DNA from: a virus
Direction: 5' to 3' (one strand)
Length of the DNA: 53,360 nt
Virus record (IMG/VR): IMGVR_UViG_3300031963_000205
Coordinates: 1-53,360 of that record
The notes under the pieces were generated by a model, which saw only the letters and a program-made list of their open reading frames with translations, did not search any database and was not told the origin of the DNA. Position numbers and translations under genes: made by a program. This document shows positions 8,193 through 16,601 of the stretch, piece by piece. How positions within the stretch are numbered: the stretch's first letter is position 1; each line of letters opens with the position of its first letter.

Positions 8193-8955
8193 ACTTTTTA
8201 ATGCTTAATACTTCATCCTCTATGATGCCATAGTGAAATATAGTGTCAAGGTTCCAGCTCTCATGGTCTGTATCTTTTGCAATACTTACTGGTTCTTTAA
8301 CAGTTGTGTGTCCACATATTTGCTTGCCAACATGACTACAAGGATAAAACTCATTGTGCCAGTCACACCAAGTAAGACCACCAACTGCTTGTCTTCCGCC
8401 CCTACATGCACCTACTGAAGACACTAGGTGGTTACAATTATAAGACAAGTTCCTAAAATTTTTCCAAGCATCATTAGCTTTTTCAATTAAATTATCTATG
8501 TTAGATCCATACGAAAAATGTTCCATTATTATCCCTGCATGTGAAAATGACCACCCCTGAGACCTATGAGCCAATTTAAAGTTTTTTATAAAAAAATCAT
8601 CTTTCAATCCTTTATCAAAAAATATTTTTCTAAACTTTTTTATTTTATTACCAGTAACTCCCGAACAATAGTATGGCAAAAGCTTTGGACAAGCTTTCGT
8701 AGAGGAATTGTTGTTACAATAAATATAGTTGGTATCATGGTTACCAACCAGAAAAACAAATTTATGTTTATCTTTGTGTTTTGTAATTAGATCCCTAAGG
8801 TATACACACGTATCTTCGAAGCTTGCAACAAATGGAGGCTCATAAAACGAGTCAAACCAGTCACCAAGAAAAACTACTTCGTCGTATTCATTTCTTAATG
8901 CTATGTCTACATTATTTATTCTTTGGTGTATATCTGGTATAATTAAAGTTTTCAT
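8182..8955 (-). CDS. Calcineurin-like metallophosphoesterase
   Basis: A 257-residue phosphoesterase of the calcineurin superfamily. Metal-binding motifs are in the canonical order: D8-x-H10 (IIPDIHQR), GDxxD at 31-35 (FLGDWFDSF) and GNHD at 71-74 (LVGNHDTNY). Later histidines occur in FSHAG and CGHTTVKEP, as in the family's GHT/H motif. Substrates in this family range from phosphoproteins and cyclic nucleotides to dinucleoside polyphosphates, and the sequence does not decide between them. The stop and start codons overlap those of neighbours, so it belongs to the operon. Confidence 0.92.
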   Translation of the reverse strand: MKTLIIPDIHQRINNVDIALRNEYDEVVFLGDWFDSFYEPPFVASFEDTCVYLRDLITKHKDKHKFVFLVGNHDTNYIYCNNNSSTKACPKLLPYYCSGVTGNKIKKFRKIFFDKGLKDDFFIKNFKLAHRSQGWSFSHAGIIMEHFSYGSNIDNLIEKANDAWKNFRNLSYNCNHLVSSVGACRGGRQAVGGLTWCDWHNEFYPCSHVGKQICGHTTVKEPVSIAKDTDHESWNLDTIFHYGIIEDEVLSIKKYAE

Positions 8956-9224
8956 TCATCTTTATCTACCCCTCTTTTGATTATATCTTCGAAAACCTCG
9001 TTTACTGATATATCCCTATCACAAGATTCCATGATAAGAAACTGAAGCACCTCATTAGACATTTCTGAAAGATCTATCTCAATGCTTCCATATTTCTGAA
9101 GCAGAATACCATCATCAACTACTTTGACTGAAAATTTATCTCCTGGAGTGATATTTAACTCGTTTGATTCTTCTTCGCTAAATCTTACAAATAATTGTTG
9201 TTCTGTCTCTATTTTCTTTTTCAT
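8952..9224 (-). CDS. Small protein, possible AbrB/MazE-like swapped-hairpin domain
   Basis: I place the start at 9224 (MKKKIETEQQ), giving 90 residues. An upstream in-frame ATG at 9323 lies inside tRNA-Leu and can be dismissed. The central stretch FVRFSEEESNELNITPGDKFSVKVVDDGILLQKYG matches the hydrophobic pattern of AbrB/MazE-type DNA-binding beta-hairpins, in which 'leucine near a Gly-Asp turn, then alternating strands' recurs. I cut this motif description at the family level because identity is low. It overlaps the phosphoesterase start by 4 bp, so expression is coupled. Confidence 0.72.
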   Translation of the reverse strand: MKKKIETEQQLFVRFSEEESNELNITPGDKFSVKVVDDGILLQKYGSIEIDLSEMSNEVLQFLIMESCDRDISVNEVFEDIIKRGVDKDE

Positions 9225-9253
9225 AAATAATATAGTTTGTTGTTTTGTATAAA

Positions 9254-9337
9254 TAGCGCGGGTGGGACTCGAACCCACACGGTCATTATAACCAAAGGAT
9301 TTTAAGTCCTTTGCGTCTGCCATTTCGCCACCGCGCC
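9254..9337 (-). tRNA. tRNA-Leu (anticodon UAA)
   Basis: An 84-nt class II tRNA on the minus strand. The acceptor arm begins GGCGCGG, followed by U8. The D arm includes TGGCGAAATGGCAGACGC, typical of bacterial tRNA-Leu. The anticodon stem AAGGA/TCCTT encloses CTTAAAA, giving TAA. The variable arm is long, and the T arm carries GGTTCGAGTCC. The first acceptor pair is a G-U wobble. The 3' CCA is not encoded. Confidence 0.95.
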
Positions 9338-9345
9338 AAAATTAC

Positions 9346-9477
9346 TTAAGCCTGAGACCCCAATCTCTTGAGTCTCTGTTTTTCTGCATATTTACTTCCA
9401 CTGGCTAAAGTTTTCTTTAGCTGAACTAACCTTTTTTGTTTTTCTTGCTGTATTTTTTTTCTTTTATCTGAAGCCAT
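9346..9477 (-). CDS. Tiny basic protein, 43 aa
   Basis: A 43-residue reading frame starting at 9477 with a preceding A-rich leader and ending just before tRNA-Leu. The sequence is almost entirely charged and helical (MASDKRKKIQQEKQKRLVQL, then KKTLASGSKYAEKQRLKRLG). About a third of the residues are Lys or Arg. This suggests nucleic-acid or ribosome binding. It is transcribed in line with its neighbours, 25 bp after the 357-residue gene. No family recognised. Confidence 0.62.
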   Translation of the reverse strand: MASDKRKKIQQEKQKRLVQLKKTLASGSKYAEKQRLKRLGSQA

Positions 9478-9502
9478 TTTTGCTTGTGGTTATTTGTTCT
9501 AC

Positions 9503-10576
9503 TTAATCGTTGAGTTTTGTAAAGTAAAAAGAAGCCATTGGAGATCTTACTTCTCTGCCGGATTCATTTACGTATTCGTTGTAATACATTTGAACATCAT
9601 GAACATATAATTGAATACCTTGTTTATAGGCCATCTTCCAAGTAAATGCACCTATTCCACGAATTAAATCATATAATTGAATTACACTATCTTTCTGTAA
9701 ATCTCTCAACATATAATTTGAGTCATGAACATTAAAATTATTTAGCCCAAGATTCATTTCTCTATTTATGTTTCTTCCGGCTTCTATTGTATCAAGTCTA
9801 ATGTTTTTGTCTTTGCTTCCTCTAGCTAGGTAAATAGTCATAAAGAAGCATCCATTTTTCTTTATTTTTCTGGGGCCATTGAATATAGATAGAATAATAT
9901 TTATAATTGGACTAGCCCAATACCCCATAAAGTCTGCATATATAAAATCAACTGGATAGAACCGTTTACTTGCTAAGCAGTTAAGTTTTATCGATCCCTT
10001 TGAATTTATCTCATTCAATAGATTTGACATAGGACCAACATAACATCTCGTTTTAAAGTTATTGTTAAGTCCTTGATTTAATTTGTATGATTTTGTTAAA
10101 AATCTTTTTAACAAATCCATATTGCTAGACCCCTCAACTCCTATAAAATCGAACTTAGCTTTCATTTTTTTAAAGTTTTTAGCTAATTCTTGTTCCCAGA
10201 CCCAACCATCTGAAGGCAGACTTATGCCAATTGTTGTAATCTTGTTTTTCGCATTATACCTAATTAGGGGGTATAGATATCTATAATGAAACTGGTCAAT
10301 GATTCTTTTCTCTGTTCTATTTTCCTGCCAGGAACTTGGCAAATCGTATGTCAATGAGCTTTTATATATATGATCAATTATTCCCGGCAAATCTTGGTTT
10401 TCCTCTCGTAGAATTCTTCCGGCTTTTTTCTGTGGGGATTTTTTCTTAGGGATATAACTGTTCTTGAGTCTATCAAGTAGGTTTTTATTTTTATCGAGTT
10501 TTATGGGTTGTTGAACTATTTTTGGCCTTTTCTTAGGAGCATAACTATTTCTAAGTTTATCGAGCAATGAGTTCAT
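9503..10576 (-). CDS. Hypothetical protein with duplicated N-terminal motif, possibly Rossmann-like
   Basis: A 357-residue protein coupled by a 4-bp overlap to the macro-domain gene upstream. The N-terminus holds two copies of one short motif: LLDKLRNSYAPKKRP (residues 4-18) and LLDRLKNSYIPKKKS (33-47). The motif is a helix with a basic tail and could bind a partner or DNA. The rest is globular. TTIGISLPSDGWVWEQEL, FDFIGVEGSS and VDFIYADFMGYW resemble strand-loop units of a Rossmann-type fold, such as a SAM-dependent methyltransferase, but no glycine-rich cofactor loop is clear. It is the last large gene of the ubiquitin-like operon. Function unknown. Confidence 0.75.
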   Translation of the reverse strand: MNSLLDKLRNSYAPKKRPKIVQQPIKLDKNKNLLDRLKNSYIPKKKSPQKKAGRILREENQDLPGIIDHIYKSSLTYDLPSSWQENRTEKRIIDQFHYRYLYPLIRYNAKNKITTIGISLPSDGWVWEQELAKNFKKMKAKFDFIGVEGSSNMDLLKRFLTKSYKLNQGLNNNFKTRCYVGPMSNLLNEINSKGSIKLNCLASKRFYPVDFIYADFMGYWASPIINIILSIFNGPRKIKKNGCFFMTIYLARGSKDKNIRLDTIEAGRNINREMNLGLNNFNVHDSNYMLRDLQKDSVIQLYDLIRGIGAFTWKMAYKQGIQLYVHDVQMYYNEYVNESGREVRSPMASFYFTKLND

Positions 10577-11082
10577 GACCTAGGCAAGATACAAATTTTA
10601 CAATTCTTTATTTTAGAATTTATCTCTTCCTCTATCATATTCCAACTTCCCCCATAAATCCCTGATGCCATTTTGTATGGAAAATACACAAAAAAATCTT
10701 TAAATTTTTTAGCAGCTATTTGGCTGAGTTTATCAATACAAATAGATACCGCCATTGAATTTGTATAATTTTTGTTATCTGCGTTTTCCATGCAAAATAA
10801 ATGAGCAATAAATACATTACTATTGGTTGGAGTTGGGTCCACGACTACACTGCCAAGCGCATTCCTAAGTAATACAGACTTATTCTCTTTTTGAGCGTTT
10901 TTGTAGTTTTTGCATGTGGCTTCGTACCCGCTAAAAGCTTCGTTACCGAATCTCTTTCGTAGCGTAGATGAATATCCACCGATATATTTACCTTCAGTAT
11001 TCAAAGAAACCGGATGTGCTATAACTCCCTGTTTAATTTGTGTGATATCTGCGACAATTCTATTTCCTTTTGTTTTTGTCAT
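10573..11082 (-). CDS. Macro-domain protein (ADP-ribose-binding or -processing)
   Basis: A 169-residue protein with the pattern of a single macro domain, a fold that binds or hydrolyses ADP-ribose and related metabolites. Visible features are VIAHPVSLNTEGKYIGGYSS at 20-39 (the adenine-ribose loop, where Asn-Cys-x-Gly is normally seen), SGYEATCKNY with the recurring Tyr, the strand NVFIAHLFCMEN at 89-100, and the phosphate-binding loop FPYKMASGIYGGSWNMIEEE at 134-153. This loop has the Gly-x-x-Gly-Gly-x-Trp pattern seen in Poa1-like macro domains. It is coupled by 4-bp overlaps to the phosphatase-like gene upstream and the 357-residue gene downstream. Confidence 0.78.
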   Translation of the reverse strand: MTKTKGNRIVADITQIKQGVIAHPVSLNTEGKYIGGYSSTLRKRFGNEAFSGYEATCKNYKNAQKENKSVLLRNALGSVVVDPTPTNSNVFIAHLFCMENADNKNYTNSMAVSICIDKLSQIAAKKFKDFFVYFPYKMASGIYGGSWNMIEEEINSKIKNCKICILPRS

Positions 11083-11516
11083 AGTTCCGAAAACATTAAG
11101 TTTTGTATTCTTTTAACTATAGTGTTTTTGCCGTAAAACATAACCCTACAGTTGTTGTATTTTTGATTTATCCCGAGTGAAACACTTGAGGATATTTTGC
11201 CCATTGGGCAAGCTACAATTAAATTACAGTTCTCATTTATAAATGGATCTAAAAACGCCTTAATTTTATTTGCTGTTTGTTTTGTAAACGGTCTACATAG
11301 AGGGTGAAATGGGTCATCACACTCGAAGCACTCCAGACATAAAAGCTGCTCTTTATTCAGTGAAAAAATATTGCTCATGCTGACAGGAGAGAATATTGAG
11401 CCACCAGCTTCCTCTGGAGAATAGAAAAACACCACCCACGGTTTTACATGAGTGGTGTTAATAACATTCTTAACCGTATTACTCAAACTTGCATAACAAG
11501 TTGAGTATATATTCAT
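11079..11516 (-). CDS. Dual-specificity-phosphatase-like protein with altered catalytic loop
   Basis: A 145-residue protein with the outline of the small dual-specificity/tyrosine phosphatases seen in phages. It has a strand VVFFYSPEE, a DD-containing turn (LECFECDDPFHPL at 61-73, where the general acid loop would lie), an amphipathic helix (TKQTANKIKAFLDPF), and then LIVACPMGKISSSVSLGI at 99-116. The last element aligns with the P-loop HC(x5)R(S/T). Cys103 is kept, but the arginine position is Ser109, so normal phosphate binding is doubtful. It may be a pseudo-enzyme or have another chemistry. The gene is one base after the 341-residue gene and overlaps the macro-domain gene by 4 bp. Confidence 0.62.
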   Translation of the reverse strand: MNIYSTCYASLSNTVKNVINTTHVKPWVVFFYSPEEAGGSIFSPVSMSNIFSLNKEQLLCLECFECDDPFHPLCRPFTKQTANKIKAFLDPFINENCNLIVACPMGKISSSVSLGINQKYNNCRVMFYGKNTIVKRIQNLMFSEL

Positions 11517-11517
11517 T

Positions 11518-12543
11518 TTACAGTCTTTTCTTTGTTATTGGATCATTAAACAGAATAATTCCTGTAGAATTGTGGTCCTTAGGCCATTTGACTACATAGC
11601 AAATTTTGTTTATCGGGCTATTACATGTCTCTGTCTTTTGAGTAGAAAATACATAAGCAATTAGACCTGAATCGGTATGTGTCATGACATCTTCCATGTC
11701 TACATACCCAGAAACAAACCTAATTGATTCATTATATTTTTGGCATGAATTTTGACTACTATAACTGCATTCATTACTTATGCAACAATCGTCGTCATCT
11801 TCCTCGCATTCTTCTTCAACATTATTTTTACAATTAGTGTCGTGTTTGTATGACGAAATATCTTCTTCTTCGTCATTATACTCATCAGATTCTCCAACAT
11901 ATGGATAGTCGTACCCAATAGAATCAAACAACTCGGAGAGTATTTGATCTCTATCGATACATGAATCTCCCTGTATCTCATTTACCCAATAATCACTTAT
12001 AGCATCAGCCAAAGCTTTCTTTGGATCTTCGAAATGCTCGTTTAGCAATTTTTGCCAGGCTGGAAGCATTGACTCGTGTAAGTCGTTTGCTGCGCTACTA
12101 CATCCTAAAATTACAGCGTGTGGATATTTGTTAGCAAGACTTGCGATATCTGCTTCAAAGTCACCCGTATAAATAGGATGTGCTGAACTGACGTTTTGAG
12201 GTGTTGGTCCACAACTAATAACATCAATAGAGCTAGAAGAATCAATGTTGAATGATCTATACTCTGCTGGTGGAACATACATATCATCAGGAGAATACAT
12301 TCCAATATTAAACACGCTATTTAATATTGTGTCCTCCCAAAGCAAATCTTGATTGATCAAGATTTGCTTGCGTGCCAAGTCGTTTACAATGCGTTTCATG
12401 TCATTGTCGTCAAGGAGGTAAAAAATATCCTTAAACTTCTTATTACATATAGACTCCATAGACAAAATAACTTTGTCATACTTTGTTTCTGTTACAGAAT
12501 CTAAGATTTGATCAATGATCCAGTGTTTTATGTTTGTTTTCAT
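11518..12543 (-). CDS. Hypothetical protein with Asp/Glu/Cys-rich linker, downstream of JAB peptidase
   Basis: A 341-residue protein whose start codon shares a base with the stop of the JAB gene, so it belongs to the ubiquitin-like operon. The first 90 residues are helical and polar. Residues about 105-170 read as a mixed alpha/beta segment (SIDVISCGPTPQNVSS, DIASLANKYPHAVILGCSSA). Residues about 215-265 are an extremely acidic, cysteine-rich linker (EEECEEDDDDCCISNEC). The C-terminal part (GLIAYVFSTQ, KICYVVKWPKDHNSTGIIL) is beta-rich. No family is recognised. A substrate adaptor or regulator of the cassette is possible but unproven. Confidence 0.7.
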   Translation of the reverse strand: MKTNIKHWIIDQILDSVTETKYDKVILSMESICNKKFKDIFYLLDDNDMKRIVNDLARKQILINQDLLWEDTILNSVFNIGMYSPDDMYVPPAEYRSFNIDSSSSIDVISCGPTPQNVSSAHPIYTGDFEADIASLANKYPHAVILGCSSAANDLHESMLPAWQKLLNEHFEDPKKALADAISDYWVNEIQGDSCIDRDQILSELFDSIGYDYPYVGESDEYNDEEEDISSYKHDTNCKNNVEEECEEDDDDCCISNECSYSSQNSCQKYNESIRFVSGYVDMEDVMTHTDSGLIAYVFSTQKTETCNSPINKICYVVKWPKDHNSTGIILFNDPITKKRL

Positions 12544-13742
12544 TATAGTGTTTGTAATATGTGTGATATTTGACTGTTTTTCGCTGCTTTTGCCATTCTC
12601 TCTTGTACCCAGTCTTGTATTTCTAATCCAAGAGAATATCCGTATAAGTTATATACGGATAAAATATTTATATCTATGTCGTTAAATAAATTTATATAAT
12701 TGTCTGACATAATTTGTTCTGATTTATTTAACAATATCTCAGATAATTCAAGTTGAGACACTTTATGCAGTAAACAAATTTTGTTTACCGACCTTTCAAG
12801 GTCTTCTCTGTCACCAACCTTGTAAGTCGAAGAGCTTGGTATATAGTCTTGAATCTTCGATCTGTTGTTTTTTTTTGAACCTTTTTTGTAGTTCTTGGTT
12901 GATGAATCAAACATCATCAACTGTTTAGAGTGAAAATTAGAGTAGTCATAATTGTCAGCATCTTTAAGAAAATCGACTCTAGTGCTGATTACTTTCTCCT
13001 CCTCAATTCTATTTTTCATCCATTTATTTACAAGATCTTGATCGACCAGTTCCTCGGAGTTTTCAGATACAACAAAATTGAATATAATTTTTCTCAATTC
13101 TATTGATTTTGTTGATCCATACATATCCTCTGGAATCTCAATGAAGTCATGCATATCAACTGGCATAAAAAACTTTTTTGCTTTTGATACCACCACTTCA
13201 TTTCCTTGCTCATCAGTTGAGATGACACCTGGAACAATAACTGTAAACCTTTGGCTAATGTCAATGTTTGCTTGGTCAAGTTTGCCTATAGTTATGTGAA
13301 CTCCAGGGCAGCCAGCTTCGTCATTTTTATCTACGCCAGACTGAAAGGCGGATGCATAAACATGGCTATGAATGGTACCATATTGATAGTATTTCCCATT
13401 TTCAACCATTTCGTTCATCTGCTCCTGAAAGCTTGCATGTTCGCACAACTCTTTTGTTGTCATGCCGGTTTTAGCTTTTTGAGGAAAAGCATGAGCCTTC
13501 CATTGATTGTCTACGTCAGAATAAAATAAACGAAGCTGTGCTTCGGAATTTTCTTTTTTAGCTACTGTCTTGAAAAAGAAGTTTATCGTTCTCCACAGAG
13601 AAAGACTAATCTTATTCACGTTAACCTTAGCTTTTGGTTCGTCCTTTAATTCAGTGAACTCTACGGGGAAAAACCCAGTTACTTTGTCACTTACCTGCTT
13701 TTCTATCAAGGGTGCCCCCTTGTGTATATATAATTTGTTCAT
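12543..13742 (-). CDS. JAB/JAMM-domain metallopeptidase of a ubiquitin-like system
   Basis: A 399-residue protein with a complete JAMM zinc-binding motif: H125-S-H127, seven residues, then S135-x-x-D138 (TIHSHVYASAFQSGVD), plus E67 in SEAQLRLF as the likely upstream glutamate. JAMM enzymes remove ubiquitin-like modifiers or process their C-termini. About 40 residues precede the domain, and about 200 residues follow it (strand-rich RFTVIVPGVIS, then a helical, lysine-rich stretch). This extension is not typical of stand-alone deconjugases and may recognise substrate. The 4-bp overlap with the 576-residue gene and the one-base overlap with the 341-residue gene indicate strict co-expression with the E1-like gene. 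Confidence 0.87.
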   Translation of the reverse strand: MNKLYIHKGAPLIEKQVSDKVTGFFPVEFTELKDEPKAKVNVNKISLSLWRTINFFFKTVAKKENSEAQLRLFYSDVDNQWKAHAFPQKAKTGMTTKELCEHASFQEQMNEMVENGKYYQYGTIHSHVYASAFQSGVDKNDEAGCPGVHITIGKLDQANIDISQRFTVIVPGVISTDEQGNEVVVSKAKKFFMPVDMHDFIEIPEDMYGSTKSIELRKIIFNFVVSENSEELVDQDLVNKWMKNRIEEEKVISTRVDFLKDADNYDYSNFHSKQLMMFDSSTKNYKKGSKKNNRSKIQDYIPSSSTYKVGDREDLERSVNKICLLHKVSQLELSEILLNKSEQIMSDNYINLFNDIDINILSVYNLYGYSLGLEIQDWVQERMAKAAKNSQISHILQTL

Positions 13743-15469
13743 ATTTCTAATACTTTTATTTCACTTACTTGTGCTTCTACTTCTTCTTCATTATTTAATG
13801 TCTTTGCATTAACTACTTTGACTGACTGTTTTTCTTTTTCTATCTCTTTAGCCCAATCATTATTTTCGTTTTTGCTTCTAAACTTAATATACCTAGATAT
13901 AGCTTTTTCCCCGAGGTTTTTAACCTCGATTGGAATATCGTAAGTTGTGTTCAACTCAACGTTATATCTACATATTTCTGTTTTAGTTACACTTAAATTT
14001 ACGCTTACATTAACGGTAGTATTATTAATTTTTACCTGCTTAGGGTTAATCTTCAAATAAGAATACATGTTCTGAGCTACCCATATGTCATCGTTATCTC
14101 TCCTGAGTAGATTGCTTTGAATGCTTCGAGCAACCCTATTAGAACGACTAATAGATGGCGATGAATAACCAAGCTCAGCAAGACAGACCCTCTCTTCTGA
14201 GAGGTTAAAATAATCTAGATTGAGATCATAGAAAGTACTGCTCTCGCTACCGAGCCCTGACTTGTGTATTGCATTTTGTATATAGTCTACTTTTTTGCCA
14301 ATCTCCCAGAAGATCGGTGTATTATTCTTGCATGCTTTAAATGCCTCTTTTCTTGCAAGCAGCATACTGTCTTTAGAGTATTGCATTGCATTAAGATGTA
14401 CCCTTCTTTTTTTGGTGACTGTATCAACTAAATCATTAAACGTTTTTAAGGGTTTTATGTTAGTGTTTTGAAGAATTTTTACCTTTAGCTGATTAAAAAT
14501 TGCTGAATCGAAATTTTTGATAAGCATTGCCATAGTTGACGAGCTTATCTGGTGATTTGATACGGCATTTTCATACTTAATTGATTTTATATTACTTACC
14601 GCAATTCTTATTACATCCTCTTTGATCATTTTGGCGATAGTTTTATGTAGATATTGCTCCCTTTGAGAGCAGCAAAAAATTACTTCATCTTTTGCTATTC
14701 CGTCCTCATCAATCTCCCTAAAATTGATTTTGACGTTACCCTTCGGGAATGATTTAGGTATCTCATATTCGCAAATACATGGTGTCCATGTATTATTATT
14801 GCGCTTAAGCCAAAATATGGATCCACTGGGCAATATAAACAATCCAATATTGTTTGAAACTATGTAAGAAGATATAAAAATATCATTTAAGTCGAAATGA
14901 TTAAAAACAAAATTGTTGTTATTTGAGTAAGAAATTTGACGACAATTTTTTGTTTCAACTGCACAATGATTGTGACCACTTCTATTATCCTCTGTGCTAT
15001 TTACGCTAATATATTGCCCTTTTTTAATTCTACAAGATTTAAAATTTATCTGCCTGGTCTCAGATAATACAGTATATCTAATAAAAGAAAAATTGCGTAT
15101 TAATGACCACAAAGATTCTATTGCAATCTTATGGTAAAACCCGCAAGGCTTTAGTGTATCATAAAAATTATAATGAATCTGGTGGTCAAATGGATCTCCG
15201 AAAAAATCTGGCATAAGCCATGTCTTCGAGGACGTAAGTTCTCTTGGATTAGACTGCAAACCTATTCCTCCGTATACCATTGGAGTAATTAAGTTTTTTG
15301 TAAGTCTTGTGCTATAATCCATATAACCAGATATAGATGATCTATCTGTTGTTTTGTGTTTGTATACCTGATGTGTCGTGCAATTATATAATTGATTTCT
15401 CCACATCTGACCCCCTGCATAGGGTCCACACGCTAACCACTCACTTGAGACATTTTCTGTTATGTTCAT
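13739..15469 (-). CDS. Large unknown protein encoded between E1-like and JAB genes
   Basis: A 576-residue protein placed one base after the E1-like gene and overlapping the JAB gene by 4 bp. I do not recognise a domain. The N-terminal third has several Cys and His residues (CGPYAGGQMW, YNCTTHQVYKHKT, SGHNHCAVETKNC) that could hold metal. The middle is helical with a basic patch (VTKKRRVHLNAMQYSKDSML). The C-terminal 130 residues are rich in short beta-strands (VNVSVNLSVTKTEICRYNVE) and end in an acidic tail. Its central location suggests a substrate, scaffold or ligase-like component of the ubiquitin-like system; that is inference from position only. Confidence 0.75.
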   Translation of the reverse strand: MNITENVSSEWLACGPYAGGQMWRNQLYNCTTHQVYKHKTTDRSSISGYMDYSTRLTKNLITPMVYGGIGLQSNPRELTSSKTWLMPDFFGDPFDHQIHYNFYDTLKPCGFYHKIAIESLWSLIRNFSFIRYTVLSETRQINFKSCRIKKGQYISVNSTEDNRSGHNHCAVETKNCRQISYSNNNNFVFNHFDLNDIFISSYIVSNNIGLFILPSGSIFWLKRNNNTWTPCICEYEIPKSFPKGNVKINFREIDEDGIAKDEVIFCCSQREQYLHKTIAKMIKEDVIRIAVSNIKSIKYENAVSNHQISSSTMAMLIKNFDSAIFNQLKVKILQNTNIKPLKTFNDLVDTVTKKRRVHLNAMQYSKDSMLLARKEAFKACKNNTPIFWEIGKKVDYIQNAIHKSGLGSESSTFYDLNLDYFNLSEERVCLAELGYSSPSISRSNRVARSIQSNLLRRDNDDIWVAQNMYSYLKINPKQVKINNTTVNVSVNLSVTKTEICRYNVELNTTYDIPIEVKNLGEKAISRYIKFRSKNENNDWAKEIEKEKQSVKVVNAKTLNNEEEVEAQVSEIKVLEI

Positions 15470-15470
15470 T

Positions 15471-16190
15471 TTATTTTAGATTCTCTACCGCAATTGTTGT
15501 ATATCTGCATGAATTATTCATAAACTCAATTGGCCAAACCTCATAAGTTTCCTCTTTTGACATTTTTTTACTTTCTGTTGCCCAAAAATTCCACATAAAC
15601 AAAGCATGAGTAGCCGCCATTTGGTTAGCTATAGCTGTTTGAGGGACATCATTGAGTTTAGCTTCTGTGTCACATCCAGCAGCCCTAATAGGGCTACCAG
15701 TATCTATGGTCAATATTTCTGGAAACCTGGTTCTAGGGTCCATGCTCCCACCACTCATTTTGCTGTTGTAATAATAAGCATGACTGCTTATTGAAGAGTT
15801 TGCGGCAAAAATAGCCTCACAAGAATATATATCTACTACAGATAAAATATCTTTTCTGGCTGGGTGGTTATCTACAAAGCAAAAAATAAAAGATTTTTCC
15901 TCAACAGGAAATGAATCAGTAATATAATCTGTTTTTGCTTCAATATTTAAGCCTGGATATTGGTTCACGTAGTGCATTGCTAGAACCTCCGATTTATAAG
16001 CATTTATGATAGAGCCGCCTTGATTTGTATAAAAGTTCTGCCTTAACAGATTTTTTTGCTCCACAGTGTCTCCATCTATTAGCGTTACGGCGCTACCGGA
16101 AAAACGCTTGTCGTGATTTATTGTTTTAAAAAATGCGGGCAAAAAGTAAGTGCATACTCCGCCGCATCCAATTATATAGAAGTTTTTCAT
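15471..16190 (-). CDS. ThiF/E1-like adenylyltransferase of a ubiquitin-like system
   Basis: A 239-residue Rossmann-fold protein of the ThiF/MoeB/E1 superfamily, which activates the C-terminus of a ubiquitin-like protein with ATP. The signature elements are the nucleotide loop G8-C-G-G-V (YIIGCGGVCTYF), the strand ending in D39-G-D41 (VTLIDGDTVEQ), N48-L-L-R50 (KNLLRQNF, the conserved Arg) and FCFVDNHPARKDIL at 103-116 with D107 and R112. C173 in RAAGCDTEA, ahead of DVPQTAIANQ, is a candidate thioester cysteine. It is about the size of PRTRC-type ThiF proteins. A terminator precedes it, so a promoter in the short upstream gap or read-through must drive it. Confidence 0.87.
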   Translation of the reverse strand: MKNFYIIGCGGVCTYFLPAFFKTINHDKRFSGSAVTLIDGDTVEQKNLLRQNFYTNQGGSIINAYKSEVLAMHYVNQYPGLNIEAKTDYITDSFPVEEKSFIFCFVDNHPARKDILSVVDIYSCEAIFAANSSISSHAYYYNSKMSGGSMDPRTRFPEILTIDTGSPIRAAGCDTEAKLNDVPQTAIANQMAATHALFMWNFWATESKKMSKEETYEVWPIEFMNNSCRYTTIAVENLK

Positions 16191-16201
16191 CTTATAGAAA
16201 A

Positions 16202-16226
16202 AGGGGGACTAATAAATAGTCCCCCT
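16202..16226 (-). terminator. Terminator between the 115-aa gene and the E1-like gene
   Basis: A hairpin AGGGGGACT/AGTCCCCCT with a seven-base loop. On the minus strand it leads into a run of five Ts. It splits the ubiquitin-like region into an upstream E2 unit and the downstream E1-JAB operon. Confidence 0.85.
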
Positions 16227-16244
16227 ATTTTGTTTGTTGTTTGT

Positions 16245-16592
16245 TTATTTTATTTTTTTGAACAAAGAGTTTAATTGCTCATCTGTTGTATCAGATATAT
16301 CAACTTTCTTGTTCTGATTATAAAACTCAAGAGACTCACTTTTTAGTTGTCCAGATAAAATCCGGCTAAAAAATAACTCCCTTGTTGCTTCCTCTGGGAT
16401 TGTCTTTCTTTTTGTATCGTCCTCGTCCTCTTCAGTGTCTCCATGGTACTGAACAGGGAACCAGCAATACACCTTTCTGTAAATAGAAAGACTGTCGTTT
16501 AGTGAATGAACCCTTGACTCCATGTCTCCATGTATTGCTTTTTGAGCAACTTTAAGCGTGGGGGCTCTCAACAATTGTTGATATAAGTTCAT
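16245..16592 (-). CDS. Hypothetical protein, 115 aa, downstream of the E2-like gene
   Basis: A 115-residue, mostly helical, charged protein nine bases after the E2-like gene. It has an acidic linker in the middle (GDTEEDEDDTKRKT) flanked by helices (LKVAQKAIHGDMESRVHSL, EEATRELFFSRILSGQLK). Its C-terminus (TTDEQLNSLFKKIK) is another amphipathic helix. No family is recognised. Because it shares a transcript with the E2-like gene and is followed by a terminator, it is probably a partner of that protein. Confidence 0.7.
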   Translation of the reverse strand: MNLYQQLLRAPTLKVAQKAIHGDMESRVHSLNDSLSIYRKVYCWFPVQYHGDTEEDEDDTKRKTIPEEATRELFFSRILSGQLKSESLEFYNQNKKVDISDTTDEQLNSLFKKIK

Positions 16593-16601
16593 ATTTATGA
16601 A

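Noticed and set aside
9225-9323. N-terminal extension of the AbrB-like gene to 9323
   Set aside because: It reads through tRNA-Leu; the translated stretch (RVGSSPTRAI) is the usual shadow of a tRNA T arm.
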